Source: Streptococcus sp. 29892 (lineage in GTDB: Bacteria; Bacillota; Bacilli; Lactobacillales; Streptococcaceae). From it: 64,000 nucleotides of DNA. The stretch lies in the NCBI RefSeq assembly GCF_032594935.1, contig NZ_CP118734.1:1702001-1766000 (forward strand), written 5' to 3'. Under the pieces are notes generated by a model that saw nothing but the letters and a program-made list of their open reading frames with translations, was not told the DNA's origin and did no database searches. Positions 22,545 through 30,318 of this stretch are shown in pieces; the stretch's first letter is position 1; each line of letters begins with the position of its first letter. The translations under genes and the position numbers were made by a program.

Positions 22545-22573
22545 GAAACAGGTGTTTCGTTTTTATCAGTATA
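22545..22573. promoter_or_regulatory. Candidate TetR operator and esterase-operon -10
   Basis: GAAACAGGTGTTTC (22545-22558) is a perfect 14-bp palindrome in the gap between the divergent TetR gene and the esterase operon. On the minus strand a TATACT (22573-22568) lies just upstream of it, so a bound repressor would block the operon. The same half-sites GAAACA and TGTTTC recur with a 12-bp spacer at 22624-22647, next to the TetR start. Confidence 0.5.
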
Positions 22574-22649
22574 GCAGATGGACAGTGGGAAAACTAGTCC
22601 CAGCTCTGCTATTTACCCAAAAGGAAACAAATGAAAGGAAGTGTTTCGC

Positions 22650-23159
22650 ATGGAAAGAGTGAAGCGGAAAGAGTCGTTATTTGTGGAGAGTGTCGTGGAG
22701 GCTCTGTGGGAATTACTGGAAGACAAAACCTTTGACAAGATTAGTGTGTCAGAGTTGGTGGAGCGAGCTGGCATCGGTCGGGTTACCTTTTACCGAAACT
22801 TTTCTAATAAAGAAGAGGTACTCAAACGGTCCTTCAACTTGGAGTTGCAAGCCTGGTTGACCGAGCGGCAGATTGACTTGTCGGATTGGTCAGATGTTCA
22901 TCTCTTACTGGCTTTACGGCAATTTTTTGACTTTTGGTATGAGCAACAGAATAAGATCCGCTTATTGACTGCCAACCATTTGGACTACTTGCTCGAGGAG
23001 GTCTTGGATAGCTATTTCAAAGAAAGGCTGGGGGACATGACTGATGATTTTCACCTGCAATTTATCGTAGGGGGATTTTTCCGAGTGCTTAAAACCTGGG
23101 TTGCTAGAGGCTGTAAGGAAAGCCCCGATGACATCATGCGGTTGATGGGAGAGCAATAG
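22650..23159 (+). CDS. TetR/AcrR-family transcriptional regulator
   Basis: About 169 residues. The N-terminal TetR helix-turn-helix reads [31 protein letters not shown] (given here as positions 29-59), followed by a ligand domain with a C-terminal TetR_C-like helix bundle. A GTG at 22641 is in frame, but AAAGGAAG sits exactly on it, so the ATG at 22650 with eight-base spacing is the better start. It is divergent from the membrane-esterase operon and is its probable local repressor. A hairpin terminator follows at 23194. Confidence 0.88.
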   Translation: MERVKRKESLFVESVVEALWELLEDKTFDKISVSELVERAGIGRVTFYRNFSNKEEVLKRSFNLELQAWLTERQIDLSDWSDVHLLLALRQFFDFWYEQQNKIRLLTANHLDYLLEEVLDSYFKERLGDMTDDFHLQFIVGGFFRVLKTWVARGCKESPDDIMRLMGEQ

Positions 23160-23193
23160 GGCAAGCTTATCAACTGTCTGGACCAGACCAAGC

Positions 23194-23237
23194 AAAAAGA
23201 CTTAGGCAACTGATGTTCAGTCACTCTAAGTCTTTTT
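23194..23237. terminator. Bidirectional terminator
   Basis: AAAAAGACTTAG ... CTAAGTCTTTTT forms a perfect 12-bp outer stem with T runs in both directions. It ends the TetR gene on the plus strand and the short SDR remnant transcript on the minus strand. Confidence 0.8.
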
Positions 23238-23278
23238 GTATATATAGTGGTCATTGTGAAAAGATGACAATTTAAGTC

Positions 23279-23392
23279 CTTTTCGCTATTTCGCCCGTGC
23301 AAGATTACTTCATAACCTTCACTAGCTAGTTTCATGGCTAGGTGTTTGCCGATTCCATCCGTCGATCCTGTGATTAAAATGGTTTTAGGCAT
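23279..23392 (-). pseudogene. 5' fragment of a short-chain dehydrogenase gene
   Basis: The first 38 codons read [18 protein letters not shown] and go on to [11 protein letters not shown], an unmistakable SDR Rossmann start (TGxxxGIG). After residue 38 the similarity stops and the frame runs into the intergenic terminator. An SDR needs about 250 residues, so this is a deletion remnant. Its ATG overlaps the end of the alpha/beta hydrolase gene, so the original gene was the next member of that operon. Confidence 0.8.
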
Positions 23393-24230
23393 TGCTTTCC
23401 TCCAAAAAGGCTAGTAAGGCTTTCGAAAAATCCTCTGCATTTTGGAAGATAGAGCCGTGACCTGCATTTGGATAGATGATCAGTTGGCTATTTTTGATTT
23501 TCTCATGCATGGTATAAGAATTTTCTGTTGGAACCTGCATATCCTTATCCCCGTTGACGATCAGAGTTGGTTGGGTAATAAAGGTCATATCATCTTGCGG
23601 CTCTCTTCCCCAGCGTTTGATAGCTTTCAGCTGGGTCAAAAATCCTGGAACATTCATGTCCTTGTCTGCATGAGCAGCACTTCTTTGCCCCATACGACCC
23701 AAGACTTTTTCTGCCTCCAAACGACCTGCTTCATCATGATTGTAGAAAATGTAGCGTTTTGGATCCACACGCTCTAAACCAGCCTTCAGCATATAACGGA
23801 AGGTTTTTCCAGTCACCTTATCAACTTCAAAACCACCACGGGGACCTGTACCTGCTAAAATCAAACGTTTGACCAGCTGACTATCCAGACGAACGATTTC
23901 TTGAGCAATAAAACCACCCATAGACAGACCCAGCAAATTGATTTTCTCATGACCCAAAGCCTTGATAATGGAAACAGCCTGCTCAGCCATTCCTGGAATA
24001 GTCGGAGCCACCTTGCCCTGACTAGCTCCTACGCCAGGAAGGTCTAGGACAATCACATGGTGCTGTTCAGCCAGCAAATCCAGCAATTTTGGATCCCAGT
24101 TGTCCAAGGTCGCTGCTAGGTGAACCAGCATGACCAAAGGAAGGTCCGACTTGCCCTTGCTGAGCTCACGATAGGCGATTTTATTGTTTGAAACAGTGAT
24201 GTATTGGTTTTTGGTTGTAATATATGACAT
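23385..24230 (-). CDS. Alpha/beta hydrolase
   Basis: A 281-residue cytoplasmic alpha/beta hydrolase of the RsbQ/haloperoxidase-like type. Motifs are [12 protein letters not shown] near residue 37 (HG-like oxyanion region), nucleophile Ser in [12 protein letters not shown] near 104, Asp in [10 protein letters not shown] near 233, and His in [10 protein letters not shown] near 260. It lies 26 bp downstream of the quinone oxidoreductase gene, probably in one transcript under the Rrf2-type site at 25286. Substrate is unknown. Confidence 0.87.
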   Translation of the reverse strand: MSYITTKNQYITVSNNKIAYRELSKGKSDLPLVMLVHLAATLDNWDPKLLDLLAEQHHVIVLDLPGVGASQGKVAPTIPGMAEQAVSIIKALGHEKINLLGLSMGGFIAQEIVRLDSQLVKRLILAGTGPRGGFEVDKVTGKTFRYMLKAGLERVDPKRYIFYNHDEAGRLEAEKVLGRMGQRSAAHADKDMNVPGFLTQLKAIKRWGREPQDDMTFITQPTLIVNGDKDMQVPTENSYTMHEKIKNSQLIIYPNAGHGSIFQNAEDFSKALLAFLEESNA

Positions 24231-24256
24231 GATTTTTCCTTGTATATTCTATTGTT

Positions 24257-25258
24257 TTAGTTGAAACTGAGGACTGTTTTTCCGCGTGAACGACCGTTGG
24301 CAACCTTATCAAGTGCTGCGTTGACTTCTTCAAATGGATAAACAGTATCGATAGACGGTTTAATTTCGAGCTTGCTGAAAATGTCTGCTACTTCTTGCAG
24401 TTGGCGACCATTGCTCTCTACGAAAATGAAATGGTAGTGAACACCGTATTTTTTAGCCATTTTGTCAAATGAACGACCAGCTAGGCCAAACAAGATTTGT
24501 TTCCATTTTGGCAAATTCATGCGTTTAGCAAATTCACCATTTGGCATGGCACGAAGGGAAACCAGCTGTCCACCTTTTTTCATGATGGACATTTGTTTTT
24601 CCGTTTCTGCACCACCAAGTGTATCCAAGACGTAGTCAACATCGCTAAGTGTTTTGGTGTAATCTTCTGTCTTGTAATCGAGAAACTGGTCTGCACCCAG
24701 TGACAACACTCGCTCTGCACTTGCCCCATCACCATTAGTAATGACGGTCAAGCCCTTGGCTTTGGCAATCGGAATGGCCATCCCTCCGACACCACCAGTT
24801 CCACCTGAGATGAAGATAGTCTTGCCTGCCTCAGCACCCATGAGATCAAGGGCCTGCATGATGGTCAAGGCTGTCAAAGGAACAGCAGCCGCTTCTTCAT
24901 CTGTCAAGTAGGCAGGAACCTTAGCAAGAGCTTGAGCGTCAACCGCTACATACTCAGCGAAAGCACCGATACTATCAAGCGGAAGACGACCGAAGACACG
25001 GTCACCTGCTGCAAAGTTGGTTACAGTTGCACCGACTTCTTCAACCAAACCAACTACTTCATTTCCAGCCGTTTGTGGTAATTTGTAAGGAACAATCAAT
25101 TTCACATCTCCGCGTGAGATCATGTTGTCCAATGGATTAACGCCTGCTGCGGTCACTTTGACAAGGACTTGGTTAGGCTTAATTTGTGGTTTAGCAATTT
25201 CTGTAAGGTTAAGGGTGATATTGTTTTTGTTATAAGATGTGTGTTGTGCTGCTTTCAT
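24257..25258 (-). CDS. Zinc-independent MDR oxidoreductase (quinone reductase-like)
   Basis: A 333-residue medium-chain dehydrogenase/reductase. The N-terminal GroES-like domain (VLVKVTAAGVNPLDNMI) lacks the zinc-binding cysteines. The Rossmann domain has GGTGGVGGMAIPIAKAKG near residue 150, which favours NADPH and an alkenal or quinone reductase activity. It forms a transcript with the hydrolase and, originally, the SDR downstream. A palindrome like the Rrf2 operator lies 30 bp upstream, linking it to carbonyl or electrophile stress, though the inducer is not known. Confidence 0.9.
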   Translation of the reverse strand: MKAAQHTSYNKNNITLNLTEIAKPQIKPNQVLVKVTAAGVNPLDNMISRGDVKLIVPYKLPQTAGNEVVGLVEEVGATVTNFAAGDRVFGRLPLDSIGAFAEYVAVDAQALAKVPAYLTDEEAAAVPLTALTIMQALDLMGAEAGKTIFISGGTGGVGGMAIPIAKAKGLTVITNGDGASAERVLSLGADQFLDYKTEDYTKTLSDVDYVLDTLGGAETEKQMSIMKKGGQLVSLRAMPNGEFAKRMNLPKWKQILFGLAGRSFDKMAKKYGVHYHFIFVESNGRQLQEVADIFSKLEIKPSIDTVYPFEEVNAALDKVANGRSRGKTVLSFN

Positions 25259-25285
25259 GCTCTTCTCTTTTCTATTCTTTAATTT

Positions 25286-25308
25286 GTTCCTGTATCACTT
25301 ACAGGTCT
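25286..25308. promoter_or_regulatory. Rrf2-type palindrome upstream of the oxidoreductase
   Basis: GTTCCTGTA-TCACT-TACAGGTCT has the same centre and spacer as the two palindromes at 25784 and 26670. The inner 17 bp (CCTGTA-5-TACAGG) are perfect. Confidence 0.65.
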
Positions 25309-25337
25309 ATGTTTGACTTTATAAAATCTGACCGAGG

Positions 25338-25769
25338 TCAGATTCGGGTTACTTGTGCGGATTGATAGAGATTATCAATCACATTATCTAAGGATTGACG
25401 ACTGAGTTGATGTTCCAGTTCTTGTTCAACACTGGAAAAGATGGGAACCATTGCGCCTTCTATATGCTGCCCAACTGGACAAGTAAGATTGGCATTCTGG
25501 TGTATCTGAAATAGGCGAATATGCTCCACTTCTTGCGTCGCAAGGTAGATTTCCAATAAGCTAATTTCCTTAGGGGACTTGCTCAATTGGTAGCCTGATC
25601 GTCCTTGGTGCGAAGTGATTAAGCCTGCATTTTTCAAAAGTGCAATCACCTTGCGGATGTAGCTGGCATTGGTGCCAACGCTCTCAGCCAAGGCTTGCGA
25701 GCTAAGTATTTCCTTACTCTCACTGATCATGGTCAGAATATGAAGGGCTACTGAAAACTTTGTATCCAT
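25338..25769 (-). CDS. Rrf2-family transcriptional regulator
   Basis: About 143 residues with an N-terminal winged helix-turn-helix typical of Rrf2 (ILSSQALAESVGTNASYIRK, then the wing GYQLSKSPKEISLLEIY). The Fe-S cysteine triad of IscR/NsrR is missing; one Cys (LTCPVGQH, about residue 93) remains and could sense thiol stress. ORFs can be extended to 25796, but the AAAGGAAACC site places the start at 25769. It overlaps a perfect 23-bp palindrome in its own promoter, so it is probably autoregulated and controls the two flanking transcripts. Confidence 0.88.
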   Translation of the reverse strand: MDTKFSVALHILTMISESKEILSSQALAESVGTNASYIRKVIALLKNAGLITSHQGRSGYQLSKSPKEISLLEIYLATQEVEHIRLFQIHQNANLTCPVGQHIEGAMVPIFSSVEQELEHQLSRQSLDNVIDNLYQSAQVTRI

Positions 25770-25783
25770 CTGGTTTCCTTTCT

Positions 25784-25836
25784 GTTCTTGTATCATTTAC
25801 AAGAACAAGTTTATCATAAGCCAGACCTCTTGGCAA
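25784..25836 (-). promoter_or_regulatory. Rrf2 promoter with perfect 23-bp operator
   Basis: On the minus strand TTGCCA (25836-25831), 17 bp, and TAAACT (25813-25808, with TG one base upstream) form the promoter. The operator GTTCTTGTA-TCATT-TACAAGAAC (25784-25806) follows immediately and is a perfect 9+9 palindrome. Confidence 0.8.
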
Positions 25837-25890
25837 GTCTTTTGCTTGATTTTTTTAAAAATAAAGCATGCGACCAAGAAGTTGCTTGTC

Positions 25891-26655
25891 TTACATGCGT
25901 TTGCCATTTAGGACGAAAGGCAAGGTTTTTTCTATATGATAGACGTGGACTGCGGAGGCGTATTGCACCACTTCTGCATTCAACTGCGGAGCTAGGTTGG
26001 CATAGAAGGTCTCTCTTGCCGCCTGATCCGCAAAACCTAGGATGATGGAGGCATGAAGATGGTCTTCTTTAGGATTGTCATGGGCAACATTTGGGGTATT
26101 CCAAGTCGCTTTATTCCAAGGAAGATAGACCTGTGTCCGTACTTCCGTTACCCCAGAGATTGTCGCCAGTTGACTGGCTAGTCCATCTTGAACAAATTTT
26201 TTGAAGCTACCGCTCTTCACACCATCTTTGCGACGGAAATAAAGGACATCACGCAGTTGGGTTTGGGCCTGAGTACTAGTATGGTACCAACGTGATGAAT
26301 ATGGGAAGCCCATGTGCATCAAGGTCCGACGGAAAACATTGACCTCATCTTCAAAGGCAAGAGCAGTCTGACGGCGACCGCCTATTGGTGCCAATAACTT
26401 TTGATAGGTTACTTCCGCAATGCCATCAATCCGACGGTCTTCAGGAATAGCCGTTTCCAAGCCTGTCGCTTTCGGCCAAAAACTATGTTCTGTATCACTC
26501 AAATGTTGCTGGCGGTATTCTAATAGACCCGGTGAAGCCGCGATAATCTGTGCATGACCGCCACTCCAGTAGTCCATTCCTGCTTGGCGTACTTTATCCT
26601 GACGCATCCATAATAAAATGGACAGTGAGAATCGTTGTTGGTATCCTTTTGTCAT
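25891..26655 (-). CDS. Conserved protein, possible EthD-like dimeric alpha/beta barrel
   Basis: About 254 residues with no motif I can name firmly. Two halves each look like a ferredoxin-like alpha/beta unit: the first starts FSLSILLWMRQDKVRQAGMD with a WSGGHAQIIAASPGLLEY stretch reminiscent of EthD/antibiotic-monooxygenase proteins, and the second has TEVRTQVYLPWN and HASIILGFADQAARE. The real start is probably the ATG at 26655, because the upstream MIQEQKG codons are part of the duplicated Rrf2 promoter segment. A role in handling a quinone or aromatic compound with the neighbouring oxidoreductase is an inference. Confidence 0.6.
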   Translation of the reverse strand: MTKGYQQRFSLSILLWMRQDKVRQAGMDYWSGGHAQIIAASPGLLEYRQQHLSDTEHSFWPKATGLETAIPEDRRIDGIAEVTYQKLLAPIGGRRQTALAFEDEVNVFRRTLMHMGFPYSSRWYHTSTQAQTQLRDVLYFRRKDGVKSGSFKKFVQDGLASQLATISGVTEVRTQVYLPWNKATWNTPNVAHDNPKEDHLHASIILGFADQAARETFYANLAPQLNAEVVQYASAVHVYHIEKTLPFVLNGKRM

Positions 26656-26669
26656 GTTTTCCCCTTTTT

Positions 26670-26722
26670 GTTCTTGTATCATTTACAGGAACAAGTTTAG
26701 CATAAGCCAGACCTCTTGGCAA
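26670..26722 (-). promoter_or_regulatory. Duplicated Rrf2-type promoter/operator
   Basis: GTTCTTGTA-TCATT-TACAGGAAC (26670-26692) differs from the Rrf2 gene operator by one base. The adjoining 30 bp, including the TTGCCA -35, are also nearly identical to 25807-25836. The shared stretch covers more than 50 bp, so the promoter was copied as a block. Confidence 0.75.
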
Positions 26723-26737
26723 GGATTTGGCTCAAAA

Positions 26738-26960
26738 AAGGGAGTGGGAGAAAAATCGGTAACCCGCAGGGTTCGATTTTATCGTCCCACCCCCGCACAG
26801 CTCCAAAGGTTTGGGGAACCTTTGGAGGTTGGGAATAGAGCGAATTTTGTTCGCGTCAGCCGTAAAGGCCAGATTTGGAGTGTAAAACACGAATTGCTGA
26901 GATTTGCTGTGCAAATCTTATCTCCAACCTTTAACAGTCCACTGGACTGTTAAAGCCACT
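26738..26960. repeat. Intergenic repeat-like element
   Basis: A roughly 220-bp non-coding stretch, richer in G+C than its surroundings. GTGGGAGAAAAATCG near 26747 pairs with CGATTTTATCGTCCCAC near 26776. CCAAAGGTTTGGGGAACCTTTGG (about 26811-26833) forms a second hairpin, and AACAGTCCACTGGACTGTT (26932-26950) is a perfect palindrome. GTGGGA(C/G)...TCGGTAACCCGCAGG blocks of this type are scattered in S. suis genomes from my recollection, so this looks like one copy of a small interspersed repeat. Only one copy is in the window. Confidence 0.5.
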
Positions 26961-26997
26961 CAACCACTGCATCAAGTTTAACTATTGAAAAAAACTA

Positions 26998-27026
26998 AGG
27001 AGGCCAGGAATTTTTCCCAGCCTCCT
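26998..27026 (-). terminator. Terminator of the vitamin B6 cluster
   Basis: On the minus strand AGGAGGCTGGG and CCTGGCCTCCT pair, followed by TAGTTTTTTTC. The stem starts within the stop codon of the UPF0340 gene. Confidence 0.75.
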
Positions 27027-27588
27027 AATTCTTCCGTATGGTATCTTCCTGATAAGCCGCACGAGCGCCACCGATTAGTTTTGGGCGACTGGCAAGGGCG
27101 GTGACATGAGCCTGACCAATCTCACGCAGGCTAGGTCTGATCGGAACTTGGACGTGCTTGATGTGCATGCCAATAGCTGTGTCGCCGATGTCTACACCAG
27201 CCTGAGCAGTGATAAACTCGACTTCCACCGGGTCCTTCATATACTTGAAGGCCGCCAACTGTCCAGAACCACCTGCATGCAGGGTGGGTAAGACATTGAC
27301 AATTTCCAGGTCTTTCTGAATAGCCAATTCACGCTCCACCACCAAGGCACGATTGAGATGTTCACAGCCTTGGACAGCTAGATAGATACCTTTTGGCTCC
27401 AGGATTTCCAAGATGGTTTCAACAACCACCTCACCAACTTCCAGACTGGAATTTTTTCCAATATGCCCACCGATGACCTCACTAGAAGACAAACCTAGAA
27501 CAAATATCTGCCCCTTTTGAAGATTGCTGAGTTCTAGGACCTCTTCGATAACTTGCTGGGTTTGAACTTTGATTTTATCGAGTGACAT
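27025..27588 (-). CDS. UPF0340/DUF436 (TIGR01440, YwlG-like) protein
   Basis: About 187 residues of the conserved YwlG family, whose molecular function is unknown. Recognisable stretches are [19 protein letters not shown] near residue 45, [15 protein letters not shown] near 90 and the C-terminal [10 protein letters not shown]. The frame extends to a TTG at 27612, but the ATG at 27588 gives the family start (MSLDKIK). It overlaps the 3' end of the ECF gene by about 14 bp, so it is translationally coupled to the B6 cluster. Confidence 0.85.
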   Translation of the reverse strand: MSLDKIKVQTQQVIEEVLELSNLQKGQIFVLGLSSSEVIGGHIGKNSSLEVGEVVVETILEILEPKGIYLAVQGCEHLNRALVVERELAIQKDLEIVNVLPTLHAGGSGQLAAFKYMKDPVEVEFITAQAGVDIGDTAIGMHIKHVQVPIRPSLREIGQAHVTALASRPKLIGGARAAYQEDTIRKN

Positions 27589-28054
27589 AGTTAATAGCAC
27601 CGCTTTTCTCAACTAATTTAGCCACTGCAAACCCTAAACCCATCCCGACAAAGTTTTGCATGCTATTGCCAAAAACACTTTCAATGGCTTTGAGGTCGTT
27701 AAAATAAATCCGAGATGCCAGGTAGTAACCCCCAACCATAGAGAGCGTCGCCAAGACTAAACCGAGAATCCGTTTCTTGCCTGTCCAACCCGCAAAATAA
27801 CCCTGAGCCCCGTGGAAGACCAAGCTAAAGAAGGCCCACTGGGGATAGCCCAGCAAGAAATCTATCAAGAGCCCTGCCAAACCACCGACAATAGCTCCTT
27901 CTTTCTTGCCCAAGTAAAAGGCTGTAAAGTAAACTCCCACATCCAAAAGTGTGACAAAGCCGGATAGGGTCGGCATATGAACATGGGCCAAGACCAGGGT
28001 CAAGGCTGTTAAGATAGCTAATAATACTAATTCTTGTGTTTTTTTATTTCTCAT
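27575..28054 (-). CDS. ECF transporter S component, probably for a B6 vitamer
   Basis: A 159-residue integral membrane protein with five or six helices (starting [19 protein letters not shown]). Its start overlaps the end of the pyridoxal-kinase-like gene by 11 bp. S components bind the vitamin and use a shared EcfAAT module encoded elsewhere. A substrate of pyridoxine/pyridoxal is inferred from the overlapping kinase; a thiamin precursor (HMP, ThiW-like) is the main alternative. Confidence 0.8.
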   Translation of the reverse strand: MRNKKTQELVLLAILTALTLVLAHVHMPTLSGFVTLLDVGVYFTAFYLGKKEGAIVGGLAGLLIDFLLGYPQWAFFSLVFHGAQGYFAGWTGKKRILGLVLATLSMVGGYYLASRIYFNDLKAIESVFGNSMQNFVGMGLGFAVAKLVEKSGAINYVTR

Positions 28055-28805
28055 ATTGAATTACCCCATATTGATCTGAATTTGAAATAGCCGCATGGAC
28101 AAAGTCCTTGGATAGTCTGACTGCCTCTAAAGGATCTTGACCCAGCAAAAGCTGACTGGCAATGCTGGACGCAAAGGTACAGCCTGCCCCTACATTGTTT
28201 TCTGACAGCATAGGCGACTCCAGCACCACCACTTCCTGTCCGTCATAGTAAACATCGACCGCCTCTGAGCTACCCAGACGATTGCCGCCCTTGATGACCA
28301 CTGACTTGGCTCCCAAGTCATACAAGGCCACTGCCGCCTGCTTCATCTCCTCCACCGTTTGGATGTCTTTTTGGAGCAATAGCTGAGCTTCTGCCAGATT
28401 TGGCGTGATAATGCTGACATAGGGAAGAAACTTCAAGAGTTCATCTCGCAACTGGCTGACCTCGGTATCGTGCGTTTCCTTGCAGACCAAGACCGGATCC
28501 AGTACCACAGGAATATCCTGGTGAGCCTTGATAAACTCCAAAGCCTGCTCTGCTATGTCCACCGTCGGAAGCAAGCCGATCTTAATCGCAGAAAAGGGCA
28601 CATCCTTCAAACTAGCCAGCTGCTGGGCAAATACCGCTGCATCTGTCGGAATGACCTCAAAACCCTTGTCGGTCAGAGCTGTCAAGCAGGTCACCGCCAC
28701 AAAGCCATGCAGGCCATGAACCGTGTAGGTGGTCAGGTCTGCATGGAGCCCACCACCACTGAAAATATCATTGCCCGAAAGCGCTAAAATATACTTAGTC
28801 TTCAT
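28044..28805 (-). CDS. pdxK: Pyridoxal/hydroxymethylpyrimidine kinase (PdxK/ThiD family)
   Basis: A 253-residue ribokinase-fold kinase. The start [18 protein letters not shown] is the substrate loop, and the C-terminal [16 protein letters not shown] holds the catalytic region. The Cys in GAGCT, in place of the usual GAGDT Asp, is typical of Gram-positive ThiD-like pyridoxal kinases, in which that Cys binds the pyridoxal aldehyde. It phosphorylates B6 vitamers entering through the adjoining ECF transporter. Overlaps truA upstream by 11 bp. ThiD activity cannot be excluded. Confidence 0.87.
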   Translation of the reverse strand: MKTKYILALSGNDIFSGGGLHADLTTYTVHGLHGFVAVTCLTALTDKGFEVIPTDAAVFAQQLASLKDVPFSAIKIGLLPTVDIAEQALEFIKAHQDIPVVLDPVLVCKETHDTEVSQLRDELLKFLPYVSIITPNLAEAQLLLQKDIQTVEEMKQAAVALYDLGAKSVVIKGGNRLGSSEAVDVYYDGQEVVVLESPMLSENNVGAGCTFASSIASQLLLGQDPLEAVRLSKDFVHAAISNSDQYGVIQYEK

Positions 28806-29544
28806 AGATAATCTCCTTTAGATAGAGGCCGTTGCCTGCCGCAGTCGGACCCGCCAAACCACGATCCTTTTCTGCCAAAATCCGCTTGATCTGCCCAACA
28901 GGCATGCGACCATTGCCAATTTTCAGTAAGGTCCCGACCATATTCCGCACCTGCTTGTATAAAAAACCGTTGCCTGAAAAGGTAAAAATCAGAAACTGCC
29001 GCCGCTGGTCGTATTCCATAGTCGCCGCCGTGATGGTCCGCACCTTGTCCTCAACCGAGGTCCCTGAAGCCGTAAAGCCTGTAAAATCATGGGTCCCCAC
29101 CAAGTCCTGAATGGCTTCTTCTATCAAGCTCAAATCCAAATCATAAGGATAAAAGGTCGCATAGTGCCGCATCATGGGATTCTTAGGCCTCCCAATATCC
29201 ACCAAAAACTCATAGGTCTTGCTGTGCTTGGCATAGCGGCAATGAAAATCATCCGCTACCTGCTCCACACTGACCACATCAATATCCTCAGGTGTTTGAG
29301 TATCCAGGGCAAAGCGGAGCTTCTCAGCATCTCGACTGCCAGCCAAGTCAAAGTGAATCACCTGACCATAAGCGTGCACTCCTGCGTCTGTCCGACCTGC
29401 ACCATGCACTGTCACCGGCTGGCCACTGTTTAGTCTTACTAGTGTTTTTTCGATTTCTTCCTGAACGGTACGGGCATGGGGCTGGCGCTGAAAACCAGAA
29501 AAGTCATGGCCGTCGTAGGAAATAATTGCCTTATATCGTGTCAT
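28795..29544 (-). CDS. truA: tRNA pseudouridine synthase A
   Basis: About 249 residues. TruA makes pseudouridine at positions 38-40 of the tRNA anticodon arm. The catalytic Asp is in [15 protein letters not shown] near residue 52, and the later [13 protein letters not shown] motif is typical. An in-frame TTG lies 18 bp upstream, but the ATG at 29544 is preferred: a TG-extended -10 (TACAAT) ends six bases before it and no ribosome binding site is present, so the mRNA may be leaderless. It heads the truA-pdxK-ECF-UPF0340 operon. Confidence 0.94.
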   Translation of the reverse strand: MTRYKAIISYDGHDFSGFQRQPHARTVQEEIEKTLVRLNSGQPVTVHGAGRTDAGVHAYGQVIHFDLAGSRDAEKLRFALDTQTPEDIDVVSVEQVADDFHCRYAKHSKTYEFLVDIGRPKNPMMRHYATFYPYDLDLSLIEEAIQDLVGTHDFTGFTASGTSVEDKVRTITAATMEYDQRRQFLIFTFSGNGFLYKQVRNMVGTLLKIGNGRMPVGQIKRILAEKDRGLAGPTAAGNGLYLKEIIYED

Positions 29545-29580
29545 GTTCTGATTGTAGCACAAGCAAACTTAGAAAAACAA
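29545..29580 (-). promoter_or_regulatory. Putative leaderless truA promoter
   Basis: TTGTTT (29580-29575), an 18-bp spacer ending in TGC, and TACAAT (29556-29551) are followed by six bases and the ATG. The layout matches the recG promoter base for base in spacing. Confidence 0.6.
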
Positions 29581-29630
29581 GCCTATAAAACAACAACTGT
29601 CCTAGTGCAGATGTTCAACCTCCTATTAGA

Positions 29631-29692
29631 TTGACAGAGCTAAGAAAATACACTATAATGAAAATAGGAATTGAAATTTAGAATTGTTATTA
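29631..29692 (+). promoter_or_regulatory. perR promoter and PerR-like box
   Basis: TTGACA (29631-29636), 17 bp, TATAAT (29654-29659). A PerR-like box TTAGAATTGTTATTA (29678-29692) lies over the early transcribed region with two mismatches to TTANAATNATTNTAA, suggesting autoregulation. Confidence 0.7.
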
Positions 29693-29716
29693 TTACATCG
29701 TAGAAAGGAGGGAAGC

Positions 29717-30175
29717 ATGACCCACCATCATAGTAGTGACCATCAAGCGGATTTCGACCACGTCATCCAGCACCTTAAGGAAAAAGGAGTGCGTATCACT
29801 TCGACTCGTAAGGCTGTTGTAGCCTACATCATAGAAAGCGATGACCACCCGAGTGCTGAGATGATTTACCAAGATCTTCTACCAGACTATCCAGGAATGA
29901 GCCTAGCAACTGTTTACAACAACCTGAAACTTCTGTTGGAAGAAGGATTTGTAACAGAAATCAAACGAACCAATGATAATACGACCTATTATGACTTTAT
30001 GGGTCATGATCACCTCAATATCATTTGTGAAGTGTGTGGAAAAATTACAGATTTTATGGATATCGAACTACCTAGTCTGAAAAAAGAAGCCCAAGACCAG
30101 ACAGGTTACAAGGTCACAAAAGAGGTCCTAGCTATCTATGGTATCTGTCCTGATTGCCAATCTAATAAGTCATAA
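29717..30175 (+). CDS. perR: Fur-family regulator, PerR type
   Basis: A 152-residue Fur-family repressor. Its winged helix includes ITSTRKAVVAYIIESDDHPSAE, the central metal site has HDHLNIICEVCGK near residues 91-103, and the structural zinc site is formed by CEVCG and CPDCQ. The Asp/His-rich N-terminus (HHHSSDHQADFD) is unusual. The ATG at 29717 has a strong AAAGGAGG site. It is probably the peroxide sensor PerR, because PerR boxes flank it and the downstream efflux ATPase; Fur or Zur is the alternative. Confidence 0.88.
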   Translation: MTHHHSSDHQADFDHVIQHLKEKGVRITSTRKAVVAYIIESDDHPSAEMIYQDLLPDYPGMSLATVYNNLKLLLEEGFVTEIKRTNDNTTYYDFMGHDHLNIICEVCGKITDFMDIELPSLKKEAQDQTGYKVTKEVLAIYGICPDCQSNKS

Positions 30176-30182
30176 AATAGCA

Positions 30183-30206
30183 GAGCGAAATATTTCGCTC
30201 TTTTTT
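30183..30206 (+). terminator. perR terminator
   Basis: GAGCGAAATATTTCGCTC is a perfect palindrome followed by TTTTTTC, 8 bp after the perR stop. Confidence 0.85.
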
Positions 30207-30236
30207 CTTTCCTTGGAATTGTCTGAAAACTCTTAT

Positions 30237-30285
30237 TTAGAATTATTACAATTAAACTTGACATTTTATTTATAATTGTTATAAT
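30237..30285 (+). promoter_or_regulatory. pmtA promoter with two PerR boxes
   Basis: TTGACA (30258-30263), 16 bp, TATAAT (30280-30285). Box 1 TTAGAATTATTACAA (30237-30251) lies upstream of the -35. Box 2 TTATAATTGTTATAA (30270-30284) covers the -10. Each has one mismatch to the PerR consensus TTANAATNATTNTAA. Confidence 0.82.
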
Positions 30286-30318
30286 TAAAATATAAAAAGA
30301 TATTTCGAGGAATGATTT

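Noticed and set aside
26732..26914. Minus-strand 60-codon frame in the intergenic repeat
   Set aside because: It covers the hairpins of the repeat and has no ribosome binding site or recognisable product.
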